DNA from: Aphidius gifuensis
Lineage: Eukaryota; Arthropoda; Insecta; Hymenoptera; Braconidae
Reading direction: 5' to 3'
Assembly: GCF_014905175.1 (NCBI RefSeq)
Contig: NC_057793.1
Coordinates: 11,284,001 to 11,348,000 of the forward strand
DNA length: 64,000 bases
Each line of letters starts with the position of its first letter. Position 1 is the stretch's first letter. The translations under genes were made by a program, and so were the position numbers. The notes below the pieces were generated by a model. That model had not been told where the DNA came from. It worked only from the letters and a program-made list of their open reading frames with translations, and ran no database searches. Shown in pieces: positions 43,690-55,845 of the stretch.

Positions 43690-44880
43690 AGAAACTTCTA
43701 GTAAGGTTCATTTTAAAGGTCTTAATTTGTAGTAATTTGTAGTGTAAAGGATTTTATTTGTAGTTCAAAAATTAAGGGTGGGGAAAGGGTTTAAAAGGTA
43801 CTTTCTTCAAAAATTGACTTAGAGCGATGAAATAAGGGCCAATACGTTCGTTGGAATTTGTAGTAATTTGAAGTGAGAAGGGTTTAATTCGTAGTTCAAA
43901 AATTAAGAGTGGAGAAAAAGTTAAAATGTACTTTCGTAGAAAATTGAAGAAAAATGGTAAAAAATAGGTCAAATAGCTTTCTTAGAATTTGTAGTAATTT
44001 GTAGTGAACGAATTTTAAGATGGAAGACGGTGACAAAAAAAAAAAATTTTTTTTTGGAGCAATAATCATATTAAAAAGCATAACTTTCTTGTTTATAATA
44101 AAAAAAAAAATACAAGTATAATAGATGAAGAGAAACTCGTGAAGAATATAAATAAATTTTTACTAAACCAGTTTCCCAAAAAAAAAAAAGCGTCAAAAAA
44201 GTAGAAAAAATTTTTTTTTTTACTCCAAAATATTAAAATCTTAATAACTTATTTATTTATAGACCAAAATTCAAACTAAAATATCGTATGGATACGAGAA
44301 CATCCTAGCTAATTTGTAGTGATGAAATTAGAATTTGTAGTTGAACCGTTTTTCCGGAAAAATTAATTATCTCATATATAACCTTAATAAAATATTACGA
44401 AACTTTTTTATTTACAGACCGAAATTATAATTAAAATATCAGATAGATAAAAAAACATCCTAGCTAATTTGTAGTGAAGAAATTAGAATTTGTATTTAAA
44501 CCGTTTGTCCGGAAAAATTAATTCTCGCATATAATACCTTAATAAAATATTGTGAAACTTTTTTATTGATAGAACAAAATTCAATCTTAAATATCGAATA
44601 GGTACGGGAACATCTTAGATAATTTGTAGTGAAGGAATTAGAATTTGTAGTTGGACTGTTTTTCCGGAAAAATTATTTCTCTCATATAATACCTTAATAA
44701 AATATAGCGTAACTTTTTTATTTATATAGAGCAAAATTCGAACTAAAATATCGAATAGATACGGGAACATCCTAGTTAATTTGTAGTGAAAAAATTAGAA
44801 TTTGTAGTTGAACCGTTTTTCCTAGAAAATTAATTCTCTCAGATAATACTTTAATAAAATATTTTGTAACTTCTTTATTA
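43690..44880. repeat. Degenerate tandem repeats (AATTTGTAGTAATTTGTAGTG)
   Basis: 43690-44030 repeats an AATTTGTAGTAATTTGTAGT unit. 44262-44880 holds about four ~156-bp units with CATCCTAGCTAATTTGTAGT (44309, 44465, 44611, 44774) and CCGTTTTTCCGGAAAAATTA. A fragment of the same unit lies at about 46500-46610. Confidence 0.85.
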
Positions 44881-45310
44881 CGGAGGTGTGATAGGCGCGA
44901 AGCGCCCCACCTAGTATTGCTTTCTGTACACTTTTTAAGAATCCCGCTCATAGTTTCCTTAATAATTGAGATAGACTGTTCATATTAGGCTTAAATGAAA
45001 GATTTTGGTAAAAGCCACAGCCTCTGATAAAAATAAAATTTTTAAAATGAATAATGAAACTATAAATGACAAAAGAAAATTTGCCAAAAATATTCAAAGC
45101 AAAATATTAAGAAAACTAAGCAAAAATCATGGATGCGAAAATTTGACAGAATAAAGTACGGAACGAAATTGACATTATTAAAGGTTTATTTTATTTTTAT
45201 TTGTTAAATTCGTTTATTTATTTAACAAAAACCAATATCTGTTTTTTTTATACCTTATACACAACTTTTTCAAAAATCATCTTATTTGTTATTTTTTAGT
45301 TTTAATCAAA
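44881..45310. other. AT-rich spacer
   Basis: One short hairpin, AGGCGCGAAGCGCC, at about 44892. Nothing else recognised. Confidence 0.4.
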
Positions 45311-45895
45311 GTCCCTAGATGAGTTACTGGATTTAGACAGGTCATCCGAAGCTAGAATTTGGGACGCCATATTGGGGATCAGTGGTTGTGTGCATGCGTA
45401 TATGTACACAAGATAGGTACGTATGTATGCGTGGATAGTCACACACATTCACACATGTTTATCAATGTTTATATTTGACATTGTCTGACGTTGAATTGAA
45501 TTTAATTTGTTAATTATAGATACTTGATATTTAATTATAAATCCAATTTGTGTGATAATATTAGTACTCCTATATTCAAATAGACAAAGTTAAATTAATA
45601 TACTATCATAATTATATTTTATTTAAAAGAAAAAGAAAAAAAAAATTTCGTTCAGGTTATTTTATTCAATAATATTTTATAAACATTAATATTCTTATTA
45701 TTATTTTATTTCATATTAATATATTGATCATTTATGATGATTACAGATGCAAAAAAAAAATTTAATCATTTATTTTGTGACTGCAATTCATATAACTTGA
45801 CGCCGTAGCAGTTTGAATTTGCGCGGCTCCGCCATATTGGGGATATCAACGATTTTACTTCGGATGACCTGTATATTGGGAATCATTCTAGGGAC
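45311..45895. mobile_element. MITE with GTCCCTAGA ends
   Basis: GTCCCTAGATGA...ACAGGTCATCCGAAG...CGCCATATTGGGGAT on the left is matched in inverse by ATCCCC-type...CTTCGGATGACCTGT...TCTAGGGAC on the right: about 80-bp imperfect ends, 585 bp in total. Confidence 0.85.
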
Positions 45896-46617
45896 CTTGG
45901 TTTTAATGGATTATTCGTGCCGAAATCTACAACCAAGGCTATACTCGGAATTTTTTCAACAATTAGTTTACTTATAATCAGCACTTGTTTATAAAAAAAA
46001 ACCGAGTACGTGCTCTATACAATGAAATTTTTATCTATGTAACTTGTAGAAAATGTTTCAATGAATTTTTTGACGGTAGTACGAGCTGATTGATTAGTTA
46101 ATTAATTAATAAAGATTCAAACAATTGCGATAGTGGTTATTTGATAACTTTTTTAATGGTTGTCGAAATTCAGCGTCAGATAGCAGCACGGAATTTTAGT
46201 GATTTTTCTATAATTCCCTAGTCTTCCCCATACACAAATTACAAAAGCGTATTAGTGTAAAAACTGAATGACAGATACTTTTATTGACAATAACAGCATT
46301 ATCTTTTTTATCATAAATAATTGTAGGGTTAAGAATTTGATTTATTTAATTGTTATACATATTGCATATTGTTGCATATATAATAATTGTGCATAATATT
46401 GGACCAAAAATGATGTAACCAAACGCGCCATCCCACCAGAGTTTTGGAAATTTTCAATTTCCAATTGATAAAAGACCAAAGGTCGTCCGTTAATGCATTT
46501 TTATAGACCAAAATTATAACTACAATATTAGATAGATACAGAAAAATTATTATTATTCAACTTTACAAATTCTAAAATTTCTTCATTACAAATTAGCTAG
46601 GATGTTTCTTATTTACA

Positions 46618-47470
46618 CTTTAATTTTCTCCTCGTCGTTGATTTCGGAAAATTTCGATATCTGTATTTTTTCACATGTTTCTCCGCTTGTGTTTTTTCGT
46701 TTTAATGAAATATTTCCGAAATTCCCTTACCAAGTTGATTCGGAGAAACGAAAGAAAATTTCTCCTCTTCGTTGATTTTAAAAAAATTTCTGCTTATTAA
46801 AATTATTTTTTCACACGGTTGGAGAAATGGCGGAATGAATTTTTCCACGGTTTCTCCAACTTTCTCATTATTTGTTCAATTTTTTTCCAACTTTTCAATT
46901 TTTCAATTATTTTAAAAAGAATGACTAATTATTAATTGTTACATAACGCAAAACGGCAATGATGTTTTATTTTTTTTTTAAAAATGAAAATTTGAAGACT
47001 TTCACAAAAGTTGATATACCTACGGTACTTGGTCTACAAAACTCCGTGATCGTTTCATCAAATTGATGAATGTGGGAAAATAAGTGGAAAAATTTCTCCT
47101 CGTCGTTGATTTCGGAAGAATTTCTCTGTGATAATTTTTTTTTTTTCACACGTTTCTCCGCGTACTCTTATCGCGGAAAAATATTTCCGAACGTTTCTCC
47201 GCCCAAATCGATTCGGAGAAAATTCGTAAAAAATTTCTCCGCGTATTCTCATCGTGGAAAAATATTTCCGAACGTTTCTCCACCCAAGTCGATTCGGAGA
47301 AAATTCGGAAAAAAATTTTGATACCTTTCTCCACTCATTTCTCCGCATGGGTCAATTTGGGAGAAATTCGGAGTAATCACGGAGAAATTCGGAGTAAATG
47401 CGGAGAAATTCTGAGTAATCGCGGAGAAATTCAGGAGAAATCGCGGAGAAATATTTTCACCTGGGGTCAG
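46618..47470. repeat. Nested minisatellites based on TTTCTCC / GGAGAAA
   Basis: TTTCTCCTCGTCGTTGATTT occurs at about 46626, 46760 (diverged) and 47091. An 81-bp unit (TTTCTCCGCGTA...GATTCGGAGAAAATTCG) is tandem at 47153 and 47234. About four ~24-bp units CGGAGAAATTCGGAGTAA follow at 47360-47450, in the inverse sense to the first. Confidence 0.85.
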
Positions 47471-48067
47471 GTAAAAGTTATCCAACCACGAACAAACCTT
47501 AGAAAAACTTAACCCCAAAATAAGTCGATTCCAACTGACGAAACGGGTGGGGTCGTACCGTTAGGATAACCGATAAATAGCCGTTATTTCCATACTTCAA
47601 CTCCATTTTTAACCACTTTGCGCATGTGTAGGAATTTTTTCCGTATTTTTCCCGTAATCGTGAGAAAATTTTCTATAAAAATTGAATAAATAAACATGTT
47701 GTCTGGGATATGATAATATCCTCTGAAAGTGTCGATATAATAGATTTGTATTTGTTTTATTAACGTACAACGCTAGTAAACATGATGGAATGAGGATGTT
47801 ATGAAATTTTGAGATTGGATAAATGAAATATTAATGCATCTTAATGTGCCCTTAGAATTATAGGTACTGGTATTCGTTTTTTTTATATTAATTATTAAAG
47901 TCGGCCTGTTTTAGAGAGGTTATACGTGGCCTTTATGGGAGCAAATGTAACAAAATAATTTCGAACATAAACAAATGTGGTCAGATGGAGTTACAGATTT
48001 CCCAAAAACTACTGAATTATAAAAAAAAATATCAAGTTTTTTTTGCAACAAGGCTATCCAGCCAACT
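47471..48067. other. Non-coding spacer
   Basis: Nothing recognised beyond AT-rich sequence resembling the interior of other elements here (GAGAGGTTATACGTGGCC near 47920). Confidence 0.4.
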
Positions 48068-48667
48068 GAGCACTTAAAAAACTTGAAAATCTAAGGATTT
48101 GTGGTGTAAAATGGATTTGTTTTTTAAGCTTTTTAAGTTTTTGAAGCTTTTTAAGTTTTTGAAGCTTTTTAAGTTTTTTAAGCTTTTTAAGCCTTTATAT
48201 GAAAAAATTTTATATGAATTAGATTTTTAGTTTTTCAATTTTTTTACCGAAAAAAAATAAATTCTAAAAATTGAGTGGCTAAGTGAAAAATTTAGCTGTT
48301 AAACATAGATAGATATTTTTTTTTTTGCTATAATTGAGACTAAGTGATAAAGATGTAGCTAAGTAAATATCTATAGCTAAGTAAAAAATATAACTAAGTA
48401 AAAGATGTACATAAGGCAAAGATTAAGCTGGTAAAATTATGTAGATATTGTCAATTTTCAGGCTCTATTTTGGTCTATTTTTTTTTAGGTAGAAAAATTG
48501 AAAAACTAAAAATCTTATTAATATAAAATTTCTTCATATAAAGGCTTATAAAGCTTGAAAAACTTTAAAAACTTAAAACACTTAAATCTAATTTACACAA
48601 TATTTTTCCACACCACAAATCCCTAGATTTTTAAGTTTTTTAAGTTTTTTAAGTTTTTTAAGTGCTC
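48068..48667. mobile_element. MITE with GAGCACTTAAAAAACTT ends
   Basis: GAGCACTTAAAAAACTTG...GATTTGTGGTGT and its inverse ACACCACAAATC...AAGTTTTTTAAGTGCTC bound 600 bp. The left arm has a TTTTTAAGCTTTTTAAG run. The loop carries AAAGATGTAGCTAAGTAAA, a relative of the satellite core. Confidence 0.9.
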
Positions 48668-49060
48668 ATGAGGAAAGCCGGATCCGGTTAGCCTTAGCCA
48701 AACCTGACTGAACCCGGAGATAACTTTGAAAAAAAAAATAAGGTCCGATTAAAGTCCGGCATTCCGGATCCGATTCGGATCAGGATAGAGTAAGGAAAAC
48801 CAGATCCGGTTAGCCTTAGCCAAACCTGACCGAATCCGGAGATAACTTTGAAAAGAAAAATAAAGTCCGATTAAAGTCCGGCAATCTGGATCCGATTCGG
48901 ATCAGGAAAGAGTAAGGAAAGCCGGATCCGGTCAGCCTTAGCCAAACCTGACTGAACCCGGAGATAACTTTGAAAAAAAAAAATAAGGTCCGATTAAAGT
49001 CCGGCAATCTGGATCCGATTCGGATCAGATTAAGGAATCCGGACCGGTTAGTTTCATAAG
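48668..49060. repeat. ~122-bp tandem repeat, three copies
   Basis: GGTTAGCCTTAGCCAAACCT recurs at about 48687, 48808 and 48929, with CCGGATCCG and ATCCGATTCGGATCAGGA in each unit. GC-richer than its surroundings. Confidence 0.95.
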
Positions 49061-49627
49061 GATCCGAGTTCATCGAGTTTGGCAAACTTCGGAACCGTTA
49101 CTATTGTGGCAACCCGTATTAGATTTTCTGTAATTATAAAAACTATCCACAAAAAAATGGAATTTCATTAGGTTTTTCACTGTTTATCACCATCAGTCTG
49201 ACAACATAATGAACACAATTCAGTGTTTTTTTTTTAAATACGATTATAAAATTTTTTTTTATGGAAAAATGATTCTTTATGCTATAAAATAATTATACTG
49301 ATTAAAATATATATAAATAATGATTGATTTCATACAAAAAAAACTAACTGAAAACATTTTTTTTAATTTTTTTGGGGTTGTCAAGCATGAATATTTCCTG
49401 TGTTAAACGATAGGAGCTGGATTTAAGCCCGCTCCAAAAATTTTGCTAGCGTTGTACGTTAATATTTTTTAGGTTTTTTTCATATTAATACGTTTTCACT
49501 TTTATACGCCGTGTACCTATACATTACAGCACCTCGATAGTTCAGTTTCCAAATTATATTTTACAAACACTATTTCGCATTTAGTATGTTTAACGAACTT
49601 GAATAATTTAAAATCAATGAATATCGA
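49061..49627. other. AT-rich spacer
   Basis: Nothing coding or repetitive recognised. Confidence 0.4.
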
Positions 49628-50174
49628 CACACTCAGAGAAGGATAAGTTAACAGTTAATATACCAATATGTTTACATTAAACATACAAAAGTTTAATGTT
49701 AAGATATATATATTAACAATAAACATAGATATCTTAACTGTTAACATACGCATGTTTATAGTTAACATACGTATCTTTACGCGGCCAAATATTTTGATGC
49801 GCCAGTCTACTTCTTGTCATCTTTTTTTTTTGACATTATATTGTGATACTATTCTAATTGTAATATAATATAATATGTACTCGTGTTGTCATAAATTTAT
49901 TCAAATTTAGTTTTTTTGTAAATTCATTCTTAATTTTACATTCAATTTTCATATTTACATACGTAAATGTCTTCAACTATCAGCCTAACCTTCAAATTGT
50001 GTCAATTACAGATATCTTAATAGTTAACATACGCATATTAACTATTAAGATACGTATGTTTAATGTTAATATATATATCTTTGATGTAAACTTATCAGCC
50101 ACCACCCATTTTAACATGGCATATGTTAACATTAAACAGGATATGTTAACTGTTAACATATCCTTCTCTGTGTG
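49628..50174. mobile_element. MITE with CACACTCAGAGAAGG ends
   Basis: CACACTCAGAGAAGGATAAG and ATATCCTTCTCTGTGTG are inverted ends. The body is made of GTTAACATACG/ATATGTTAAC-type repeats in both orientations; 547 bp. Confidence 0.87.
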
Positions 50175-50657
50175 CAGATGAAATATCATACACTGAGAGA
50201 ATTTTTTTGTTAATTCTACGGGGCAACCACTAGGAAGTGGGCCAAGTTGACATTTCTGTATTTAACTATTTATTTACACTAAGTTTTCTGCATGTGGTTA
50301 CTACTATTTACGAAAGAATACCGTACAAATTCAGGACTTTATAATTACGGGAATATGATGTAAAAAATATCAAATTATCACGGAATTATTTCATTGCGCA
50401 TTGAATATTTTACGGTGTATTCACGAGTTATTTTATATTCTATGTAGGGTATATAAATTATTTGTGAATGTATCATCAAATATTCCGGTATGACACCGTA
50501 GATATAGAACGTTTACCAAGAAATTTATAAATACGGAAAAATACTCCAAAAAAGTTAGCAAAACATTGACGAATTTTTAAGTTACCGATTTATATTTACA
50601 GGGGACCCCGTACTTTTACGGCTTCTTTTATTTTTTTATGACAACAAAAAAATTTTG

Positions 50658-51711
50658 CACTGAGAAAAAAAAACCACAAAAATTGTTGTGAGAGCACAAC
50701 AAACTAGAGGCGAAATCCTATCCTGTCGCTTTTTGTTGTGCTGCAACAAAAATTGTTCTATCGTTAAACAAAATTTGTTGTGCTACAACAAATTTTATTG
50801 TATCGTTGAACAAATTTTATTTAGCTGCACAACAATTTTTACCATCCAATAATATTTGTTGTGTTGCTTAATAATATTTGTTCGGCTGCTCAATAAATAT
50901 TGTCCAGTTTCAAGGCAAATATTACAGTGCTGCACAACAATTTGATTTTCGGGTGTTATCGGTAAGACTCGGTCTTGTTCGTGTGCCTCGGTATATCTAC
51001 ATGGCATTGTGTGGAATTTTCTAAGTCAGTCTAAGTTGAGATCAGCTTTGGTGTGACTGACGTTTTGAAAATAAATTAATTAATCCCAAGATGTCAAGTT
51101 TTAATAACATTTTAATCATTGAATTATAAACTAAAATATTTGTGAGAAACTAGATAAATAACCAAACTTGATATTCAACAAATCACATCAACAATAAAGT
51201 ATGAAATTATATGAAAATGACAAACATAACCTGCATCTGTCATTTTAATGCAAAGATTTTTTATTTTAATCTTTAATAATTATAAATATGAAAAATAAAT
51301 CAAAGCATTAATTTGAATTAATCTGTTCCTTAATTGTTTTCCTTCTTCTTTTTAATTATCATAATGAAAATTTATTTCGTAATTTTGAAAAAAAAAAAAT
51401 TTAATATGGTTTTAGAATTTTTGTTATGTGGAATAATAAAAATTATTAAACTAAATACAAAAATTGTTGTATGTTCAACAGTTTTTGTTTGGAGCATAAC
51501 AAATTTTGTTGTATGTCTATTAATTTTTGTTTGGAGCATGACAAATTTTGTTAAACAGCACTGTAATTATTACTCTGCCAGATGAACAAAAACTGTACTA
51601 CTGGCAGAACTAATATTATAGAGTTTCAACTTCACCTCTACTTTGTTGTGCGGCACGACAATTTTTGTCCTGTTTTCTCAGCAATATTTGTCGTTTTTTT
51701 TTCTCCGTGTG
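50658..51711. mobile_element. Inverted-repeat element with CACTGAGAAAAAAA ends
   Basis: CACTGAGAAAAAAAAACCAC and the inverse of GACGTTTTT-like GTCGTTTTTTTTTCTCCGTG bound about 1.05 kb. The body is rich in TTGTTGTGC/GCACAACAA repeats in both orientations. Confidence 0.82.
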
Positions 51712-51917
51712 AAGGCTTTTAAAAATTAAGAATTTATTTTTACGAAGCACCCCGTACTTATAAAAAACATATAACGTCAACAAAGGTATAATTACAAAAT
51801 ACCCCGTAGTTTTATCTAAAAGAAGAACAAAAAAAAAAATTTATTTACACGACAGTCATAATTGACACGATGCAAATAATTTTAATTAGTAACAAACATG
51901 TAATTTTATTTAAAAAA

Positions 51918-52862
51918 TAAATAAAAAATGTCCAAGGAAAAGCAGTAGCTAAGGAATTAATGTGACTAAGGAATTATTTCCTTGAAACATAATTCTTTGG
52001 CAACCTCAATTCCTTAGCCACATTAATTCTTTACATTCCTTGGACATTTGTATTTTAAAAACTTAAATTTACATGTATTTTTTTTATAAAATAAATAAAA
52101 AATGTCCAAGAAAAAGCAGTAGTTAAGGAAAAGATGTAGCTAAGGAATTAATGTGACTAAGGAATTATGTTCTTGAAACATAATTTTTTGGCAACCTCAA
52201 TTCCTTAGCTACATCTTTTCCTTAGCTACTGCTTTTCCTTGGACATTTTTATTTATTTTATAAATAAAATACATGTAAATTTATTTTTTAAAAATAAAAA
52301 GGTCCAAGGAAAAGCAGTAGCTAAGGAATTAATGTGACTAAGGAATTAATGTTGCCAAAGAATTATGTTTTAAGGAAATAATTCCTTAGTCACATTATTT
52401 CCTTAGTTAACTTTCTTTACTGCTTTTACTTTTTTGGACATTCTCTATTTATTTTATAAATAAAATACATGTAAATTTATTTTTTAAAAATACAAATGTC
52501 CAAGGAAAAGCAGTAGCTAAGGAAAAGATGTAGCTAAGGAATTAATGTGACTAAGGAATTAAGGTTGCCAAAAAATTATGTTTCAAGGAAATAATTCCTT
52601 AGTCACATTAATTCCTTAGCTACATCTTTTCCTTAGCTACTGCTTTTCCTTGGACATTTTTTATTTATTTTATAAATAAAATACGTGTAAATTTATTTTT
52701 TAAAAATACAAATGTCCAAGAAAAAGCAGTAGCTAAGGAAAAGATGTAGCTAAGGAATTGAGGTTGCCAAAGAATTATGTTTCAAGGAAATAATTCATTA
52801 GTCACATTAATTCCTTAGCTACATCTTTTCCTTAGCTACTGCTTTTTCTTGGACATTTTTAT
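51918..52862. repeat. Tandem array of five large palindromes (GCTAAGGAAAAG family)
   Basis: Five units (about 51926-52050, 52100-52246, 52290-52440, 52494-52660, 52715-52858) each read TGTCCAAGGAAAAGCAGTAG... then ...CTACTGCTTTTCCTTGGACA, with arms up to ~80 bp containing GCTAAGGAAAAGATGTAGC. Spacers (TTTATTTTATAAATAAAATA) are themselves self-complementary. The fourth unit is nearly perfect. Confidence 0.96.
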
Positions 52863-53050
52863 TTATTTTATTTAAATTACATACATAATATTTATGAAAT
52901 AAATATTTTATTTCATATATGTATCACTTTAATTCTCTTCACATTCATTCTTGTCTCGATTTATTCATTTCAATAATTAACAAATCTTTTTTCTTTTAAT
53001 TTTCGAAGGTCATTATTAATAAGGACGAAAATTTTTTTCTTCCACAATAA

Positions 53051-53142
53051 CGCGCGACGGCTTAGGGGATAACGCACTAGGTTTTAGATTTTAGGTTCAA
53101 TAGGTTTAGGTATGGTCGTAGGTTCGAATCCCGGTCGGGACA
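53051..53142 (+). other. tRNA-derived relic (SINE head or tRNA pseudogene)
   Basis: A perfect B box, GGTTCGAATCC, lies at 53121-53131. An A-box-like GGCTTAGGGGATAACGCACT lies about 60 nt upstream. The acceptor and T stems pair poorly, so it is not a functional tRNA. An A-rich tail follows (53147-53173), as expected of a retroposed SINE. Confidence 0.65.
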
Positions 53143-53479
53143 GTAAAAAACAAAAAAAAAAAAAAAAAACAGGGAAACAATTATATATATATATAAGTTC
53201 TGTCAAAACAAATCATCCCGTTAAGGGGACATGAAACTCAATATTGATATCGGTCGGGTCGCCGTGCGCTCCATCTATAGATTTTCAGTCGTATGACTAA
53301 AAATCTATACTTCGATCGGTACGACCAAGTACCGATCGGAGAATGTAGTTGTCATGCACATTGAATTTAGTAATTAACAAAAGACTGTGTTAATCTGACA
53401 ATTAAAATGTTGATATAAATTAAGTCACTTTTGCTATTTATAATTAAAAAAAACCAGTGTTTATCTCACAGTTATGAAA
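53143..53479. other. Spacer with a hairpin-rich segment
   Basis: A-rich tail, then 53217-53345 with TATAGATTTTCAGTC/GACTAAAAATCTATA and CGATCGGTAC/GTACCGATCG inverted pairs. Unassigned. Confidence 0.45.
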
Positions 53480-54950
53480 AATTTGATTTACAAGTATTTT
53501 TTAGGTTTGATTTTCCAAACATCAAAATGTACTATTTTTAGTCATCACTTTGTCTTTATTCAAACTTGTCTAGGCTCTCTATGTGTCTGGTTAAAAATAT
53601 GGTACTATTATTTTCTGACAAATTAACTCTTTCAACATAGAAATATTGAAAAAAACATCACAATATTCAGTCACAAGTATTTTTTGAGTTTGATTTTCCA
53701 AACAGCAAAATGTACCATTTTGATCCATCATTTTATCATAATTCAAACTTGTCTAGGCCCTCTATGTGTCTATGTAAAAATATTGTACTATTATTTTTTG
53801 TCAAATTAACTACTGTGACATTGAAATTTAAAAAAAAACAATACAAATTTCAATCACAAATATTTTTTCTGTTTGATTTTTCAAACAACAAAATGTACCA
53901 TTTTGACCTATCATTTTATCATAATTCAACTTTGTCTAGGCCCTCTCTGTGTCTAGATAAAAATATTGGACTATTATTTTTTGTCATATTGACCACTTTG
54001 ACATTGAAATTAAAAAAAACAATACAAATTTCAATCACAAGTATTTTTTCTGTTTGATTTTTCAAACAACAAAATGTACCATTTTGACCTATCATTTTAT
54101 CATAATTTGAACTAGTCTAGGCACTCGGTCTGCCTAGTTACAAATATTGTACTATTATTTTCTGTCAGATTGACCACTTTGACAATAAAATTAAAAAAAA
54201 AACAACCCAAATTTCATTTACAAGTATTTTTGAGGATTGATTTTCCTAACAACAAAATGTACCATTTTGACCTATCATTTTATCATAATTTAAACTAGTC
54301 TAGGCACTCGGTGTGTCTAGTTAAAAATATTTTACTATTATTTTTTGTCAAATTAACCTCTTTAACATAAAAATTTAAAAAAAAACATCACAAATTTCAT
54401 CCACAAGTCTTTTAGGTTTGATATTCCAAACAACAAAATGTACCATCTTGGTTCATCATTTTAACATAATTCAAACTTGTCTAGGTACTCGGTGTGTCTA
54501 GTGAAAAATAGTTTACTATTATTTTCTCTTAAATTTACTTTTTTAACGAAGAAATTTAGAAAAAAACATCACAAATTTCGTTGACAAGTATTTTTTATGT
54601 TCGATTTTCCAAACAGCAAAATGTACCATTTTGTTCCATCACTTTGTCATAATCCAAACTTATCTAGGCACTCGGTGTGTCTAGTTAAAAATATTGTACT
54701 ATTATTTTCTGTTAAATTGACTCTTTCAATATAAAAATTTAAAAAAAAACATCACAAATTTCATTGACAAGTATTTTTTATGGTTGATTTTCCAAACAGC
54801 AAAATGTACCATTTTGATTCATCATTTTATCATAACACAAACTTGTCTAGGCACTCGGTGTGTCTAGTTAACAATATTTTACTGTTATTTTCTGTTAAAT
54901 TGAATTTTTTTACATAAAAATTTTGAAGAATACACAACTAATTTTATTAA
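53480..54950. repeat. 182-bp tandem repeat, eight copies
   Basis: CAAAATGTACCATTTTGA recurs at about 53524, 53706, 53889, 54070, 54253, 54433, 54616 and 54800 (steps 180-184). Each unit includes CTTGTCTAGGCACTCGGTG and a poly-A-like AAATTTAAAAAAAAAC. Confidence 0.97.
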
Positions 54951-55845
54951 CTAGTGTATCCGGTATATCCATCATTGACGTATATCTATCATTTTCACGT
55001 TGACAAATAAATTATTTATCTGCGACACTTTAGTTATCTTCAGAATATCCTAGCTCTTTATACATTTTAAATTTTACCTGAAATTAATTAATATTAATAC
55101 ATGTAGGTATACATATTATTAAATGATACTTTTTATTGTGTAATTTTTTTTACTGAATAACATAACTGGTCCACCAGCTGTATGACAATTTACCAGCTAT
55201 TTAGCAATATATAAAAATCAAAAATTAAGATCCTGATATAATTTATCTTGTGAAGTCCAATTTGTAAAAATATTTTTTTCTTCTTCATGATGTATAATGT
55301 TATTATTACTATTTTCAATAATAAGTATATTTTAAATCTAAAATCAATTAAATATATTAAAAAATTATTATATACAGAAGAATAATAAGTGGACATAAAG
55401 TTATGCCTACTTACTCTAAACTCCATGAGATGATTTGATAAATTTCAAAACCTTTGCTGACAACTGTAACAGCAATTGTACAAATAAAAAATAATGAAAA
55501 TAATCACTTTATAGAGAATATTATGTACACTTCATGTGGTTTATTATATTAATAGAATGAATTGTCATTAATTTATCACTGAGATTATTGTTGAGGATAA
55601 ATTTAAACATATAAACTAACCTCAAAATCAAGTTCTTGTCTTCAACTGACTTTCTATTTTTATAGTTGAATTTAGTGTCAGGTCTCAAGGTTTTTCTACG
55701 TACGCAATTGAAAAAATTTTATTAACGCTTTTTATTTATAAAGTTAATATTTAATAAACAAAGTATATTGCATTCTTTTTTATTTTGACGTTACATAATT
55801 GTTTAAATTGTCACATTGACAGCTATATTTTTTTTTTTTTATATC
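54951..55845. other. AT-rich spacer
   Basis: No supported coding frame or repeat. Confidence 0.4.

Noticed and set aside
47058..47518. Overlapping open frames on both strands with repeating peptides
   Set aside because: Created by minisatellite units whose lengths are multiples of three; no start context or composition typical of genes.
48816..49085. 89-aa minus-strand frame with repeating peptide
   Set aside because: Produced by the 122-bp tandem repeat.
49668..50189. Frames on both strands rich in NI and LTVNI repeats
   Set aside because: GTTAACAT-type repeats of a MITE read as protein; the symmetry on both strands shows this.
53051..53142. Functional tRNA gene with an intron
   Set aside because: Acceptor and T stems have several mismatches and an A-rich tail follows; a SINE head or pseudogene fits better.
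53710..54057. 115-aa frame (MYHFDPSFYHN...)
   Set aside because: Falls in the 182-bp tandem repeat; open only in two neighbouring units.
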